A stretch of 64,000 bases of DNA, taken from the NCBI GenBank assembly GCA_017625695.1, contig JAGAKI010000020.1:19487-83486 (forward strand), given 5' to 3'. Position 1 is the stretch's first letter. Every line of letters starts with the position of its first letter. The notes under the pieces were generated by a model, which saw only the letters and a program-made list of their open reading frames with translations, had not been told where the DNA came from and did no database searches. A program made the position numbers and the translations under genes. Shown one piece after another: positions 17,816 through 27,533 of this stretch. The DNA comes from Clostridia bacterium (GTDB taxonomy: Bacteria > Bacillota > Clostridia > UMGS1840).

Positions 17816-19147
17816 TTACACTTCCCCTTTTAAGCAGTTGTTTTCCATAATAAATGTTTTCATTTTTTCCAAAGCAATGTTGGCAATTTTTTCATAGCGC
17901 TCCTGCTTGGATTTAATACGCTCATCAAGTTTCGGTAAAATACCGAAATTCATATTCATCGGTTGAAAATTCTCAATTGTTTCATCGGTAATATAAGACA
18001 GTAATGAACCAAATGCCGTTTCTCTGGGAAAGGTAATCAGTTCTTTTCCGCTCAGATATAAATAGGCATTGACCCCTGCCAAAAAACCGGATGCCATCGA
18101 TTCCACATATCCCTCAACCCCGGTCATCTGACCTGCAAAAAACAGATTGGGGTGCCGTTTTACCTGATTGGTGGGTAAGAGGTTTTTGGGAGCATTGATG
18201 TAAGTATTCCGATGCATCACACCGTAACGTAAAAACTCAGCGTGTTCCAGTCCGGGAATCATAGAAAAGATACGTTTTTGTTCTGGAAAAGTAAGGTTGG
18301 TCTGAAATCCTACCAGATTATACATCGTATCTTCGGTATTTTCCTGGCGAAGCTGAACCACAGCGTGATACTCTTTATTAGTAACCGGGTCGGGAAGTCC
18401 TACCGGCTTCATAGGACCGAACAGCAACGTTTTTTCCCCACGCTTTGCCATGACTTCCACCGGCATACAACCTTCAAACACCTTGATTTTCTTTTCTTCC
18501 TCCAGATGAAGCGGAGCAAGCTTTGCCGAAATCAATTCCTGATAAAAAGCATCGTACTGCTCTTTGGTAAAAGGACAGTTGATATAGTCGGCACTCCCTT
18601 TTCCATACCGTGCCATTTTATAGCAAACAGACATATCAATGCTGTCTTTTGCCACCACAGGAGCTGCCGCATCAAAAAAATACAGACTTTCTTCTCCCAA
18701 AAGCTTGGCAATTTCTTTTGCTAACGGCTCGGAAGTCAGCGGTCCTGTTGCCACAATACAAACACCATCGGGAATTTCGGTGATTTCTTCGGACACCACC
18801 GTAATATTCGGATGATTTTTAATTTTTTCAGTAATGTAAGCCGAAAATTTATCACGGTCTACCGCCAGAGCATCCCCCGCCGGAACACGGGAAAGCTCAG
18901 CACTTTCCATGCACAAAGAACCCAACAGGCGAAGCTCCTCTTTTAACAGTCCGCAAGCATTGGAAATACGGTTTCCCTTTAAAGAATTGGAGCAAACCAG
19001 TTCTGCAAGCATATCCGAATGGTGAGCAGGAGAATACTTTTTCGGTTTCATTTCGTAAAGAGTAACCTTAGCTCCTAAACGGGCTGCGGCGTAGGCAGCT
19101 TCTACCCCTGCCAGGCCTCCGCCCACAACAGTAATTTTCTCGTTCAT
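17816..19147 (-). CDS. trmFO: tRNA (uracil-5-)-methyltransferase, folate-dependent
   Basis: TrmFO, 443 aa, forms 5-methyluridine-54 in the tRNA T loop using methylenetetrahydrofolate and FAD. It has the N-terminal FAD-binding GGGLAGVEAA, the family signature AELVCSNSLKGN with the conserved Cys, YINCPFTKEQY, and FAGQMTGVEGYVESMASG. It follows topA by only 3 bp, and this gene neighbour is common in Firmicutes. Confidence 0.97.
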   Translation of the reverse strand: MNEKITVVGGGLAGVEAAYAAARLGAKVTLYEMKPKKYSPAHHSDMLAELVCSNSLKGNRISNACGLLKEELRLLGSLCMESAELSRVPAGDALAVDRDKFSAYITEKIKNHPNITVVSEEITEIPDGVCIVATGPLTSEPLAKEIAKLLGEESLYFFDAAAPVVAKDSIDMSVCYKMARYGKGSADYINCPFTKEQYDAFYQELISAKLAPLHLEEEKKIKVFEGCMPVEVMAKRGEKTLLFGPMKPVGLPDPVTNKEYHAVVQLRQENTEDTMYNLVGFQTNLTFPEQKRIFSMIPGLEHAEFLRYGVMHRNTYINAPKNLLPTNQVKRHPNLFFAGQMTGVEGYVESMASGFLAGVNAYLYLSGKELITFPRETAFGSLLSYITDETIENFQPMNMNFGILPKLDERIKSKQERYEKIANIALEKMKTFIMENNCLKGEV

Positions 19148-19150
19148 AGT

Positions 19151-21307
19151 TTATTCCTTTGCAGAGGATTTTTTCGTTGTAGTTTTCTTAGCGGTTGTTT
19201 TTTTTGCCGTTTTTTTCTCTGTTTTTGCTTTCGGCTTGGGTGCACACAGTTCACAAGCCTCGTTGGAGCAATATTCCTTACCGCCACGCTGATACTTTTT
19301 CAAAATCATATAGCTTCCGCACTTTTCACAAAACTTTCCGGTGGGTTTATCCCAGGATGCAAAATCACATTCGGGATATTTTTCGCAACCGTAAAAAATC
19401 TTTCCGGTACGGGATTTTCTCTCTAAAATCTTATTGCCGCATTTGGGACAGGGAATATTTTCAATTTCTTTCACCAGAGGTTTGGTGGTTTTACATTCCG
19501 GATAATTGGGACAAGCCAAAAACTTACCGAATTTTCCGCTTTTAATCACCATATTGGCACCGCATTTATCACAAAGCACATCAGAAACTTCGGGAGTTTT
19601 TTCCACCGTTTCATCTGCAGTTTCCAATTCTTTTTTAAAGTCCTGATAGAAAGAATCCAAAACTTCTTTCCAATGTTTTCCGGATTCAATACCATCCAGA
19701 TTTTCTTCCATTTTTGCGGTGAACTGCTCATCCACAATGTTGGCAAAACTTTTCTTCATTACATCGGTCACCAAACAACCCAACTGAGTGGGTTTCAAAG
19801 TTTTGCCTTCTTTTTCGATATATTCACGGCTCAATACAGTGAAAATAGTGGGAGCATAGGTAGACGGACGTCCGATTCCTTTTTCTTCCAACGCTTTAAT
19901 CAGGCTTGCTTCCGTATAACGTGCAGGAGGTGCGGTGAAGTTCTGTTTTTCGTTCAGCTTAGCAATACTCAATGCTTCCCCTTCGGTTAATGTGGGGATT
20001 TTCACCTTGTCATCCTCTTCCTCATCAGGAGAAAGATAGAATTTCATACAGCCGTCAAAGGTCATATTCTGCATAGAAGAACGGAACTGATAAGTTGCTG
20101 CCTCTCCTGCCGCTTCAATTTCAACAGTCAACACATCAAACAATGCCGGCTTTAATTGAGAAGATACAAATCGGTTCCAGATCAGCTTATACAGCTTATA
20201 CTGGTCATTGGTCAAGGATGATTTAATCATATCCGGCTCCAGATCAATATAAGTAGGACGAATTGCTTCATGTGCATCCTGAGCATTGGCACCTTTTTTC
20301 TTGTACACATTGGGTTTGTCGGGATAATACTCTTTTCCAATATTGGAAATGGTATATTCCTTTGCCGCCTGTACCGCTTCTGCCGCCACCCGAAGGCTGT
20401 CTGTTCTCATATAGGTAATCAGACCCAAAAGTCCTTTTCCCGCAATGTCTACCCCTTCATATAACGCCTGAGCAACCGACATGGTTTTCCGGGAGGTGAA
20501 ATTCAGCTTACGTGAAGCGTCCTGCTGCAAGGTACTGGTGCTGTACGGCGGAAATGCATACCGTTTTTTCACCGATTTTTTCACACTTTTTACCGTAACA
20601 TCGGATGTTTGTAACTGTTCCAGCACCAGACGGGTGGTTGCTTCATCGTGAAGTTCCAGTTTTTTTCCGTTTTTACCATACAGACGGGAAGAAAACTTCT
20701 TCTTATCTTCAGTCTGGAACGTAGCGTCTACAGTCCAGTATTCTTCAGGTTTAAATTTGTTAATCTCTTCTTCTCTGTCGCAAATCATACGGACAGTAAC
20801 CGACTGTACTCTGCCGGCGGACAATCCTTTTCTGATTTTTTTCCAGAGGAACGGGCTTAATTTATACCCCACAATACGGTCCAATACACGACGTGCCTGC
20901 TGTGCATCCACCAAATCCAAATCAATTTTACGGGGTGCTTTCATTGCCTCGGTAACTGCTGTTTTGGTGATTTCATTAAAGGTAACACGGCAAGGCTCGT
21001 TTTCATCAATTTTTAAAATATTTGCAATATGCCAGCTGATGGCTTCCCCTTCGCGGTCAGGGTCCGTTGCAAGATAAACACGGTCTGCGGTTTTGGAAAG
21101 CTGGCTGAGTTTTTTCACCAATTCCTTACGTTCCGGCATAATCTGATATTTGGGTTCAAAATTATTTTCAATATCAACTCCCATGGTTTTCTTGGGTAAA
21201 TCCCGCAGATGTCCCATAGAAGCGATAACCTCATATCCGCTTCCCAAGTATTTTTCAATGGTTTTCGCCTTGGCAGGTGACTCCACGATAATTAAATTCT
21301 GTGCCAT
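19151..21307 (-). CDS. topA: DNA topoisomerase I
   Basis: Type IA topoisomerase, 718 aa, relaxes negative supercoils. The TOPRIM start reads LIIVESPAKAKTIEKYLG, with DPDREGEAISWH as the metal-binding part. The active-site Tyr lies in TYMRTDSLRV. The C-terminus has three four-Cys zinc ribbons (CDKCGANM, CPKCGNKI, CEKCGSYM) and a Lys/Ala/Thr-rich tail that probably binds DNA. The gene lies between dprA and trmFO, a common Firmicute order. Confidence 0.98.
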   Translation of the reverse strand: MAQNLIIVESPAKAKTIEKYLGSGYEVIASMGHLRDLPKKTMGVDIENNFEPKYQIMPERKELVKKLSQLSKTADRVYLATDPDREGEAISWHIANILKIDENEPCRVTFNEITKTAVTEAMKAPRKIDLDLVDAQQARRVLDRIVGYKLSPFLWKKIRKGLSAGRVQSVTVRMICDREEEINKFKPEEYWTVDATFQTEDKKKFSSRLYGKNGKKLELHDEATTRLVLEQLQTSDVTVKSVKKSVKKRYAFPPYSTSTLQQDASRKLNFTSRKTMSVAQALYEGVDIAGKGLLGLITYMRTDSLRVAAEAVQAAKEYTISNIGKEYYPDKPNVYKKKGANAQDAHEAIRPTYIDLEPDMIKSSLTNDQYKLYKLIWNRFVSSQLKPALFDVLTVEIEAAGEAATYQFRSSMQNMTFDGCMKFYLSPDEEEDDKVKIPTLTEGEALSIAKLNEKQNFTAPPARYTEASLIKALEEKGIGRPSTYAPTIFTVLSREYIEKEGKTLKPTQLGCLVTDVMKKSFANIVDEQFTAKMEENLDGIESGKHWKEVLDSFYQDFKKELETADETVEKTPEVSDVLCDKCGANMVIKSGKFGKFLACPNYPECKTTKPLVKEIENIPCPKCGNKILERKSRTGKIFYGCEKYPECDFASWDKPTGKFCEKCGSYMILKKYQRGGKEYCSNEACELCAPKPKAKTEKKTAKKTTAKKTTTKKSSAKE

Positions 21308-21333
21308 TTTTTATCTCCTTTTTATATTCCGGT

Positions 21334-22467
21334 TTACAGCTTTAATGCATAGGAATTTCCCGGAACCATATATACAATATCCTTAATCATTAACAAAGTA
21401 AGTACACCGTTAACCTTACCGGCAGGAAGTCCGGTTCTGCGGACAATATCATCAATATAGCGGGGTTTTTCGGAAAGATGTTCTAAAATTGCCTTTTCTT
21501 CCGGAGATAAACCCCTGAGAGAACGAAGATACTGTTCGTGAGGTACAGTATGTTTTTTCACTTCCTGATACAAATATTCCGGGAAACGGTCTACATAGCG
21601 TTCCACAATATCGGAAGGACAGGTTGCCATCAGTGCAAATTCCTTGAGCAACTGGTTGGTACCACGGCTGTTTTCCGCATAGATGTTATTGGGAATGGCA
21701 AAAACATCTTTTCCCTGATTGTTGGCGTGATCGGCAGTAAATAACGAACCGCTGTCCAGATTTCCCTCTACCACCAGAGTTCCCATGGTAAGAGCACTGA
21801 TAATACGGTTTCTTTGAGGAAAACTGTAGTGTGCAGGTTTGGTTCCCGGCGGATATTCACTGAGCACGCATCCAAATTCCAGGATATACTCATATAACTC
21901 CTGATTGCATTTGGGATATACCACATCTACTCCGTTTCCCAATACTGCTACGGTGGGTTTTCCGGCTTTTAAAGCACCCAGATGCGCTTGTGCATCACAA
22001 CCGTCTGCCATTCCGCTAACGACCAGCAAACCGCTTTGTGCGAGAGCTTTGCCAAAGTCAAAAGCAGTTCGTCTGCCGTATTCGGTCAAATCTCTGGTAC
22101 CAACAATGGCAAAGGCCGGAATTTTATCAAACTCGAAATGTTTTCCTTTTTCATATAGCACTAACGGCGGTGCATAAATTACCGATAAACAATCGGGATA
22201 TCCTTCTTCTCCGTAACAGTAAACCGAAATTCTCTGGTGAATACACTCTTCGATCACACCGTTGGCATAATCCAGATTTTTATTTTTTAACGCCATCTTC
22301 TGCTTTTCGGGCAAAAATGCGATTTTATCAATTTCATCTGAAGTTAAATCATACACTGCTCTTGCAGAGCCAAAGCTTGTCAACAGTTGTTTGATTCGCT
22401 GATTGCCAAATCCAACCAACTGATTCAGCCAGATGGCATATTTTGCATTATTTGCTATGATCGCCAT
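21334..22467 (-). CDS. dprA: DNA processing protein DprA
   Basis: DprA/Smf (377 aa) binds single-stranded DNA and loads RecA during natural transformation. It has a Rossmann-like core with AIVGTRDLTEYGRRTAF, VVSGMADGCDAQAH and VAVLGNGVDVVYP. A small HhH-like region (LNQLVGFGNQRIKQLL) precedes it, and a winged helix (YIDDIVRRTGLPAGKV) follows. ATG 22467 follows GGAGA. The start overlaps the end of lgt by 20 bp, so translation is probably coupled. Confidence 0.95.
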   Translation of the reverse strand: MAIIANNAKYAIWLNQLVGFGNQRIKQLLTSFGSARAVYDLTSDEIDKIAFLPEKQKMALKNKNLDYANGVIEECIHQRISVYCYGEEGYPDCLSVIYAPPLVLYEKGKHFEFDKIPAFAIVGTRDLTEYGRRTAFDFGKALAQSGLLVVSGMADGCDAQAHLGALKAGKPTVAVLGNGVDVVYPKCNQELYEYILEFGCVLSEYPPGTKPAHYSFPQRNRIISALTMGTLVVEGNLDSGSLFTADHANNQGKDVFAIPNNIYAENSRGTNQLLKEFALMATCPSDIVERYVDRFPEYLYQEVKKHTVPHEQYLRSLRGLSPEEKAILEHLSEKPRYIDDIVRRTGLPAGKVNGVLTLLMIKDIVYMVPGNSYALKL

Positions 22468-23395
22468 TTTTATTTGGTTCTCCTTCCTTACTTTGTTCCA
22501 ACTCTTGATTGGAAGTGATATCAATTACATCGTCTGATGATTCGTTATACTTGTTTTTGGATTCTTCTGTAACCGTTCTTCGACGGGACCGGACAAACAA
22601 CAGGATTCCAAACAAAAAAGTTACTGCTCCTACCCATTGGGATATCCGCAAATCAAAGAATTTCAAACTGTCGGTCCGTAACCCCTCAATAAAGCATCTT
22701 CCCAAGCCATACCAGGAAAGATAAAGCCAAAACACCTCTCCGTGGTGTTTTTTCTTCTTATGAAACAGTCCCAGTATGAATGCCCCCAGCAAATTCCATA
22801 AAGATTCATATAAAAACGTGGGATGAACCCCCAATTCAGAAGTCACTGCCATCCCCTCAAGCTGCATTCTCTCCAGCTTTTTTCGGATCACGTTTCCGCT
22901 CATGGCAAACAGCGAATTGGTATTGGTACCGAAAGCTTCCTGATTCACAAAATTTCCCCATCTTCCAACCGCTTGACCGATGATCAAACCAAAGACACCC
23001 ATATCAAACAGCTGAAGTACATTTTGTTTCTTCACTCTGGCGTATATGTAGGTGGAAATCACCGCACCGATGACTGCACCATATATAGCGATTCCACCCT
23101 CCCAGATTTTAAACACATCCCACAAATTATCGCGATATGCCGAAAAATTAAATCCCACATAATAAATACGTGCTGCAACAATGGCACTGGGAAGTCCCCA
23201 CAACAGCACATCATACAAATACTCGGTATCCAGATGTTCTTTTTTTGCAAATCGGCAGGCATAGAGAAATCCCAGAATAACACCCAACAAAATGATAATA
23301 GCATACCAATGAACAGTGATGCCAGTTCCAAACAAAGAAAAACTGGGAGACAGCTGAACTGTTAAGCCAAGATTAGGAAAAGTAATGGTATCCAT
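22448..23395 (-). CDS. lgt: Prolipoprotein diacylglyceryl transferase
   Basis: Lgt, 315 aa, adds diacylglycerol to the lipobox cysteine of prolipoproteins such as the binding protein at 830-1588. It is a polytopic membrane protein with the signature GRWGNFVNQEAFG and the catalytic-region HWYAIIILLGVI. A charged tail of about 45 residues follows the last helix. AAAGGAG precedes the ATG. The gene lies between the M16 pair and dprA. Confidence 0.96.
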   Translation of the reverse strand: MDTITFPNLGLTVQLSPSFSLFGTGITVHWYAIIILLGVILGFLYACRFAKKEHLDTEYLYDVLLWGLPSAIVAARIYYVGFNFSAYRDNLWDVFKIWEGGIAIYGAVIGAVISTYIYARVKKQNVLQLFDMGVFGLIIGQAVGRWGNFVNQEAFGTNTNSLFAMSGNVIRKKLERMQLEGMAVTSELGVHPTFLYESLWNLLGAFILGLFHKKKKHHGEVFWLYLSWYGLGRCFIEGLRTDSLKFFDLRISQWVGAVTFLFGILLFVRSRRRTVTEESKNKYNESSDDVIDITSNQELEQSKEGEPNKNGDHSK

Positions 23396-23431
23396 TTTTG
23401 TGTTCTCCTTTACTGCAACAGAATCCCTTGA

Positions 23432-24715
23432 TTATTTTGCCACGGGATGCATTTCGGAAACAGCATAGTGTTCATTGAAAATTTCCTGCATCCGTCTGAG
23501 CAAAATTTCCTCAGTAATGGTAGGATAAATTTCTAAGAAATCAAATGCACCGATTCCGTAGAAATAGTTGGAAGAAAACTGGTTGGCAACCGCTTCAATA
23601 GAATCATAAGCACGAATCTGACGTCCGATTGCCGCCTTTTTGTAACGTTCTACATCTTCTTTTCTGAACCCTTCCTGTTTTGCTGATTCAATCCCCAAAA
23701 GCACCGCTTCCACCGTTTTATCGATGTCTTTTGCTTCTCCGTTCAAAAAGGTTGCAAAATAAGTGTCAGAATTGAGACAGTCAAATCCAAAGGTATCGTT
23801 AATCAGACCTTGTTGATACAGTTTATTATAAAGAGGTGCGGACTGAGAAAACAGCATTTTTAAAATCAGTCCGGTTTCCATATTTTTGCGGAGCAGTTCT
23901 TTTCCGGTCAGTCCCACATGGTTTTCTTTGAACCCTAAAATAAAGCTGGGTTGAGACACGCTCATTTCCTTTACAATACGTTTCTGTTTTACGCAGTCCG
24001 GTTCCGCATACTGTTTTCTGACTACAGAAAACGGAATCTCTTTTTTCTTTACATTTTTGTCTACCAGGTTGGCAACGTCAGAAATATCTACATCCCCAGC
24101 CACAAACAGCACCATATTTTCAGGATGATAGAAGGTATTGTAAATCTGATATAATAAATCCTGATTAATCTGGGCAATGGATTCTACCGTTCCCGCAATA
24201 TCGTTTCTGACGGGATTGGTGTGATAGAGTGCTTCCAATGCATTGTTAAACAACCGCCATTCAGGGTCATCATCATACATTTTGATTTCCTGAGCGATGA
24301 TTCCCTGTTCCTTGGCAACGTTTTCCACCGTAAAATAGGGTTCGTTTACATAGGAAAGCAGTACATCTAAATTTTCATTAAAATGCTCACTGCAGGAAAA
24401 CAGATATCCTGTCATATCGTGAGAGGTAAACGCATTGGCATTTCCGCCGGTTTTGGAAAACAAATCAAATGCATTTCCGCCGCCGGGTAATTCAAAGAGT
24501 TTATGCTCTAAAAAGTGTGCAATGCCCATAGGGTCATTGATTTCTTGATCTCCTATCAGATAGGAGGTATCAATCGAGCCGTATTTTACGGAATAAATCG
24601 CATATTTTTTGGAAAATCCTTTTTTCGGCAGAACGAATACATCCAATCCGCTTTCGTGAGTACCGAAATACAGAGTTTCTCCTAATCTTTCTTCCACTTT
24701 TTTCTGAAACTGCAC
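23432..24715 (-). CDS. M16 metallopeptidase family protein, YmfH-like (active subunit)
   Basis: Pitrilysin-family (M16) peptidase of 427 aa with the inverted zinc motif H67-FL-E70-H71 (HFLEH). The distal Glu lies in EQGIIAQEIKMYDDDPEW. GNANAFTSHDMTGYLF is also typical of the YmfH group. The start is GTG with GGAGGAA upstream. Its neighbour at 24732 is the inactive partner. In Firmicutes such pairs (YmfF/YmfH) are widespread and of uncertain substrate; relatives process small peptides. Confidence 0.88.
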   Translation of the reverse strand: MQFQKKVEERLGETLYFGTHESGLDVFVLPKKGFSKKYAIYSVKYGSIDTSYLIGDQEINDPMGIAHFLEHKLFELPGGGNAFDLFSKTGGNANAFTSHDMTGYLFSCSEHFNENLDVLLSYVNEPYFTVENVAKEQGIIAQEIKMYDDDPEWRLFNNALEALYHTNPVRNDIAGTVESIAQINQDLLYQIYNTFYHPENMVLFVAGDVDISDVANLVDKNVKKKEIPFSVVRKQYAEPDCVKQKRIVKEMSVSQPSFILGFKENHVGLTGKELLRKNMETGLILKMLFSQSAPLYNKLYQQGLINDTFGFDCLNSDTYFATFLNGEAKDIDKTVEAVLLGIESAKQEGFRKEDVERYKKAAIGRQIRAYDSIEAVANQFSSNYFYGIGAFDFLEIYPTITEEILLRRMQEIFNEHYAVSEMHPVAK

Positions 24716-24731
24716 AATGATTCCTCCTTTC

Positions 24732-25997
24732 TTACGACAGATAGTATTCGGTTTGCAAGGTAATATCCTGTGCTACCCGCACCAGATCTTCTTTGGTGAG
24801 CGCTTCAATTTTTTCGATATATTCCTCAGGAGACAGGGGTCTTCCCGCTAAAATTCCTGTGAGATAAAAATCTGCCAAATTATGCTGATTATCAGCAGTC
24901 TGCTTTAAGATGCCCACAATAAATTTCTTGGAAAAAGCGATTTCCTCATCGGAAATTTCGCCTTTTTTGCAAAGCTCCAACTGTTCTAAAATTGCATCGT
25001 ATGCCTTTTTAAAATTCTCTTTATCGGTACCGATGCCTACCTGCATCGTCCCCTTTAACCGATTCAGTCGGGAATACACATAATAGCAAAGAGACATCTT
25101 TTCACGTACATTCATAAAGAGCTTGGAATGAGGACCGGAACCAAATACGCTGTTTAACAGATTTAATGCGTAGTAGTCCTCTGCGTCAGGTGCAATGCCG
25201 GTCTGAAAACCGAGAGCAAATTTGCCCTGCACCAGGTTTTCATTTTCTTCCACCTTATTGGGAACAGATAAATTTTTATCATAAATAGCATTTTGGGGCA
25301 ACGGTTTGCGTTCTTCTTCCAGTAAGGCAGAGAATGTATCAAAAAAACGTTCCTCTTCTAAATTTCCGGAAATAAAAATCTTAAGAGGTGCAGTTTTCAT
25401 AACCTCACGGTAGCTTTCATACAAATCTTTGGCAGAAATGTGTTCTAAGTCAGCCACTTTACCGTATTCATACAAGGCGTAGCTGTCTCCACGAAACATT
25501 TCTTCCACCAGACGAAGATTCGTATATTCCCGTTTGTCGTTAATAATACCGTTGATATAATCGGTGAGATTTTCTTTTTCACGGTTTACAAATTCCTCAG
25601 AAAATCCGCCGTCTTTCACCAAAGGATTGGTGAGCATTTCTTTCATAAATCCAAGACAGTTTTCCATCTGCTCAGCATCGGAATATTCAGGACGTAAAAA
25701 CTCAAATACAAAGCTTAACAAATGCAAATCGCCACGTTTGGCAACCCGCACATCAAACACGCCGCCATAGAGTTCCTGAAGCTTCTGATTCACCGAAAGC
25801 ATATCGGGATACTTCTCGCTTCCCAATTTCAGAAGAAAGGGAAACAACGCATTTTTGGTTACGGTATTTTCATGAAGTTCGGTAAAAAAGTGAAAGCTTA
25901 CGGAAAAAGTTTTGAATTTATCCGCAGGCAACACATAAATTTCTGCATTGTTCTGAATTCGTTTGAATCCACCGGGTGCAGGAATGGTCGCAATCAT
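24732..25997 (-). CDS. M16 peptidase-like protein, YmfF-like (inactive subunit)
   Basis: A 421-aa M16-fold protein that lacks the HxxEH zinc motif: the corresponding segment reads KNALFPFLLKLGSEKY. It keeps the LQELYGGVFDVRVAKRGD segment and the C-terminal half fold (FALGFQTGIAPDAEDYYALN). By analogy with other paired M16 proteins it would form a heterodimer with the YmfH-like subunit next to it (16 bp). Its ATG overlaps the tsaD stop (ATGA), so the two are coupled. Confidence 0.87.
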   Translation of the reverse strand: MIATIPAPGGFKRIQNNAEIYVLPADKFKTFSVSFHFFTELHENTVTKNALFPFLLKLGSEKYPDMLSVNQKLQELYGGVFDVRVAKRGDLHLLSFVFEFLRPEYSDAEQMENCLGFMKEMLTNPLVKDGGFSEEFVNREKENLTDYINGIINDKREYTNLRLVEEMFRGDSYALYEYGKVADLEHISAKDLYESYREVMKTAPLKIFISGNLEEERFFDTFSALLEEERKPLPQNAIYDKNLSVPNKVEENENLVQGKFALGFQTGIAPDAEDYYALNLLNSVFGSGPHSKLFMNVREKMSLCYYVYSRLNRLKGTMQVGIGTDKENFKKAYDAILEQLELCKKGEISDEEIAFSKKFIVGILKQTADNQHNLADFYLTGILAGRPLSPEEYIEKIEALTKEDLVRVAQDITLQTEYYLS

Positions 25998-27082
25998 CTG
26001 TATTCCTCCTCGATACTGATATAGGGAATCGCATTTAAAGATGTATCCCCAAACAACTGTTTTTCGTATTTAAAATAGGCAAAGCTTCCAATCATTGCTG
26101 CATTGTCCCCGCAAAGAGAAATATGAGGACAAACGGTTTTTAATCCCAGTTCTTCGCCACGGCCAAAGAATTCTTTGCGTAAAAAAGAATTGGCACTGAC
26201 ACCGCCCGCCATACAAACGGTTTTTAATCCCTTTTGTTTTGCCAGTTTAAAGAAGGGATCCAACAGCATTTTGGTCACAGTTTTGGAAAAGGATGCCGCT
26301 ACGTCATTTTTGGTAATGCCGCCCGAAACCACCTTAAGCCCCAGTCCTGTGAACCCTTCTTCGGTTAAATATTCGTCATCCTGATACTCCAAAATGGGTT
26401 TTGTAATGATTTTCTTAATATAACAATTTACGGCGGTTTTTATTCCGCTAAACGAAAAATCGTCAGTATCCCCAAGCTTTGGCTTGGTAAATGTGATTTT
26501 ATCGGGATTTCCCTTCTGTGCCATTTTGTCCACTCTGACACCGCCCGGATACGGCAATCCCAATACACGAGCTACCTTGTCATAGGCTTCGCCAATGGCA
26601 TCGTCACGGGTTTTTGCCAGAATCTCAAAAGAAAGGTAATCTTTCACATGTACGATTTGTGTATGTCCGCCCGAAACCACCAGACATAAAAAAGGCGGTT
26701 TCAATGTATGATCTTCTAAATAATTGGCAGCAATATGCCCTTTGATATGATGCACAGAAATCAAGGGAAGTTTTCTTGCATAGCTTAACGCCTTTGCATA
26801 AGAGACCCCTGTGAGCAAGGCACCCACAAGACCGGGACAGGAAGTCACCGCAATGGCATCAATGGAAGAGAAATTCTCTCCCGATTGCAGCAGGGCTTCA
26901 TCTACCACCTTGTCGATCGCTTCGATGTGCTTACGGGATGCAATTTCCGGTACCACACCACCAAATTTGGCATGCAAATCTGCCTGAGAATATATGATGT
27001 TGGAAAGAACGTATCTGCCGTCTTGGACAACTGCTGCTGCAGTTTCGTCACAAGAGGTTTCAATTGCAAGAATTTTTGCCAT
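25994..27082 (-). CDS. tsaD: tRNA N6-adenosine threonylcarbamoyltransferase
   Basis: TsaD (Gcp/YgjD), 362 aa, moves the threonylcarbamoyl group onto adenosine-37 of tRNAs that read ANN codons. Its ASKHA-fold motifs are seen: LAIETSCDETAAAVV at the N-terminus, the metal-binding HHIKGH, VSGGHTQ, and MAGGVSANSFLR in the C-terminal half. It follows rimI by 16 bp and is overlapped by the YmfF-like gene. No tsaB lies between rimI and tsaD, unlike the common order. Confidence 0.97.
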   Translation of the reverse strand: MAKILAIETSCDETAAAVVQDGRYVLSNIIYSQADLHAKFGGVVPEIASRKHIEAIDKVVDEALLQSGENFSSIDAIAVTSCPGLVGALLTGVSYAKALSYARKLPLISVHHIKGHIAANYLEDHTLKPPFLCLVVSGGHTQIVHVKDYLSFEILAKTRDDAIGEAYDKVARVLGLPYPGGVRVDKMAQKGNPDKITFTKPKLGDTDDFSFSGIKTAVNCYIKKIITKPILEYQDDEYLTEEGFTGLGLKVVSGGITKNDVAASFSKTVTKMLLDPFFKLAKQKGLKTVCMAGGVSANSFLRKEFFGRGEELGLKTVCPHISLCGDNAAMIGSFAYFKYEKQLFGDTSLNAIPYISIEEEYR

Positions 27083-27098
27083 AAAAAGTTCCTCGTTT

Positions 27099-27533
27099 TT
27101 AAAATGTTAAAGTCATTAAAATTGCGTCTTCTGTTCGTTCGTAGTATTTTTTCCGTCTGCCTACTTCTAAAAATCCAACCGACCGATAGAGGCTTCTTGC
27201 CTCTTGATTGGATTCTCTTACCTCTAAGGTGAGAAAAGAAAAGTTATGTTCCCGTCCATAGGCAACAAGGTACTCCAGCAACAGTTTTCCATAGCCTTTC
27301 CGACGGTACTCCGGCAAAACGGCAATATTATTGATATTGCCCTCACCAAAGCTTTGCCACATTCCCACATAACCGATGACTTTGCCGGCATCTTCGATAC
27401 AAAAATACACAGCGTTTTCATTGGTCAGGTCATTCTGAAATGATTCCAAGCTCCATGGCGTGGAAAAACACGCCTGTTCCACAAGAAAAATTCCTTCCAC
27501 GGTTTCGGGAGTGAGGGTAGTTACCGAAATCAC
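27099..27533 (-). CDS. rimI: Ribosomal protein N-acetyltransferase-like (GNAT)
   Basis: GNAT acetyltransferase of 144 aa. The acetyl-CoA loop is PEYRRKGYGKLLLE; LTLEVRESNQEARSLYRSVGF is the conserved C-terminal motif of RimI. RimI acetylates the N-terminus of ribosomal protein S18 in E. coli and is often encoded with the threonylcarbamoyl genes, as here. Its start overlaps the tsaC end by 4 bp. Confidence 0.88.
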   Translation of the reverse strand: MISVTTLTPETVEGIFLVEQACFSTPWSLESFQNDLTNENAVYFCIEDAGKVIGYVGMWQSFGEGNINNIAVLPEYRRKGYGKLLLEYLVAYGREHNFSFLTLEVRESNQEARSLYRSVGFLEVGRRKKYYERTEDAILMTLTF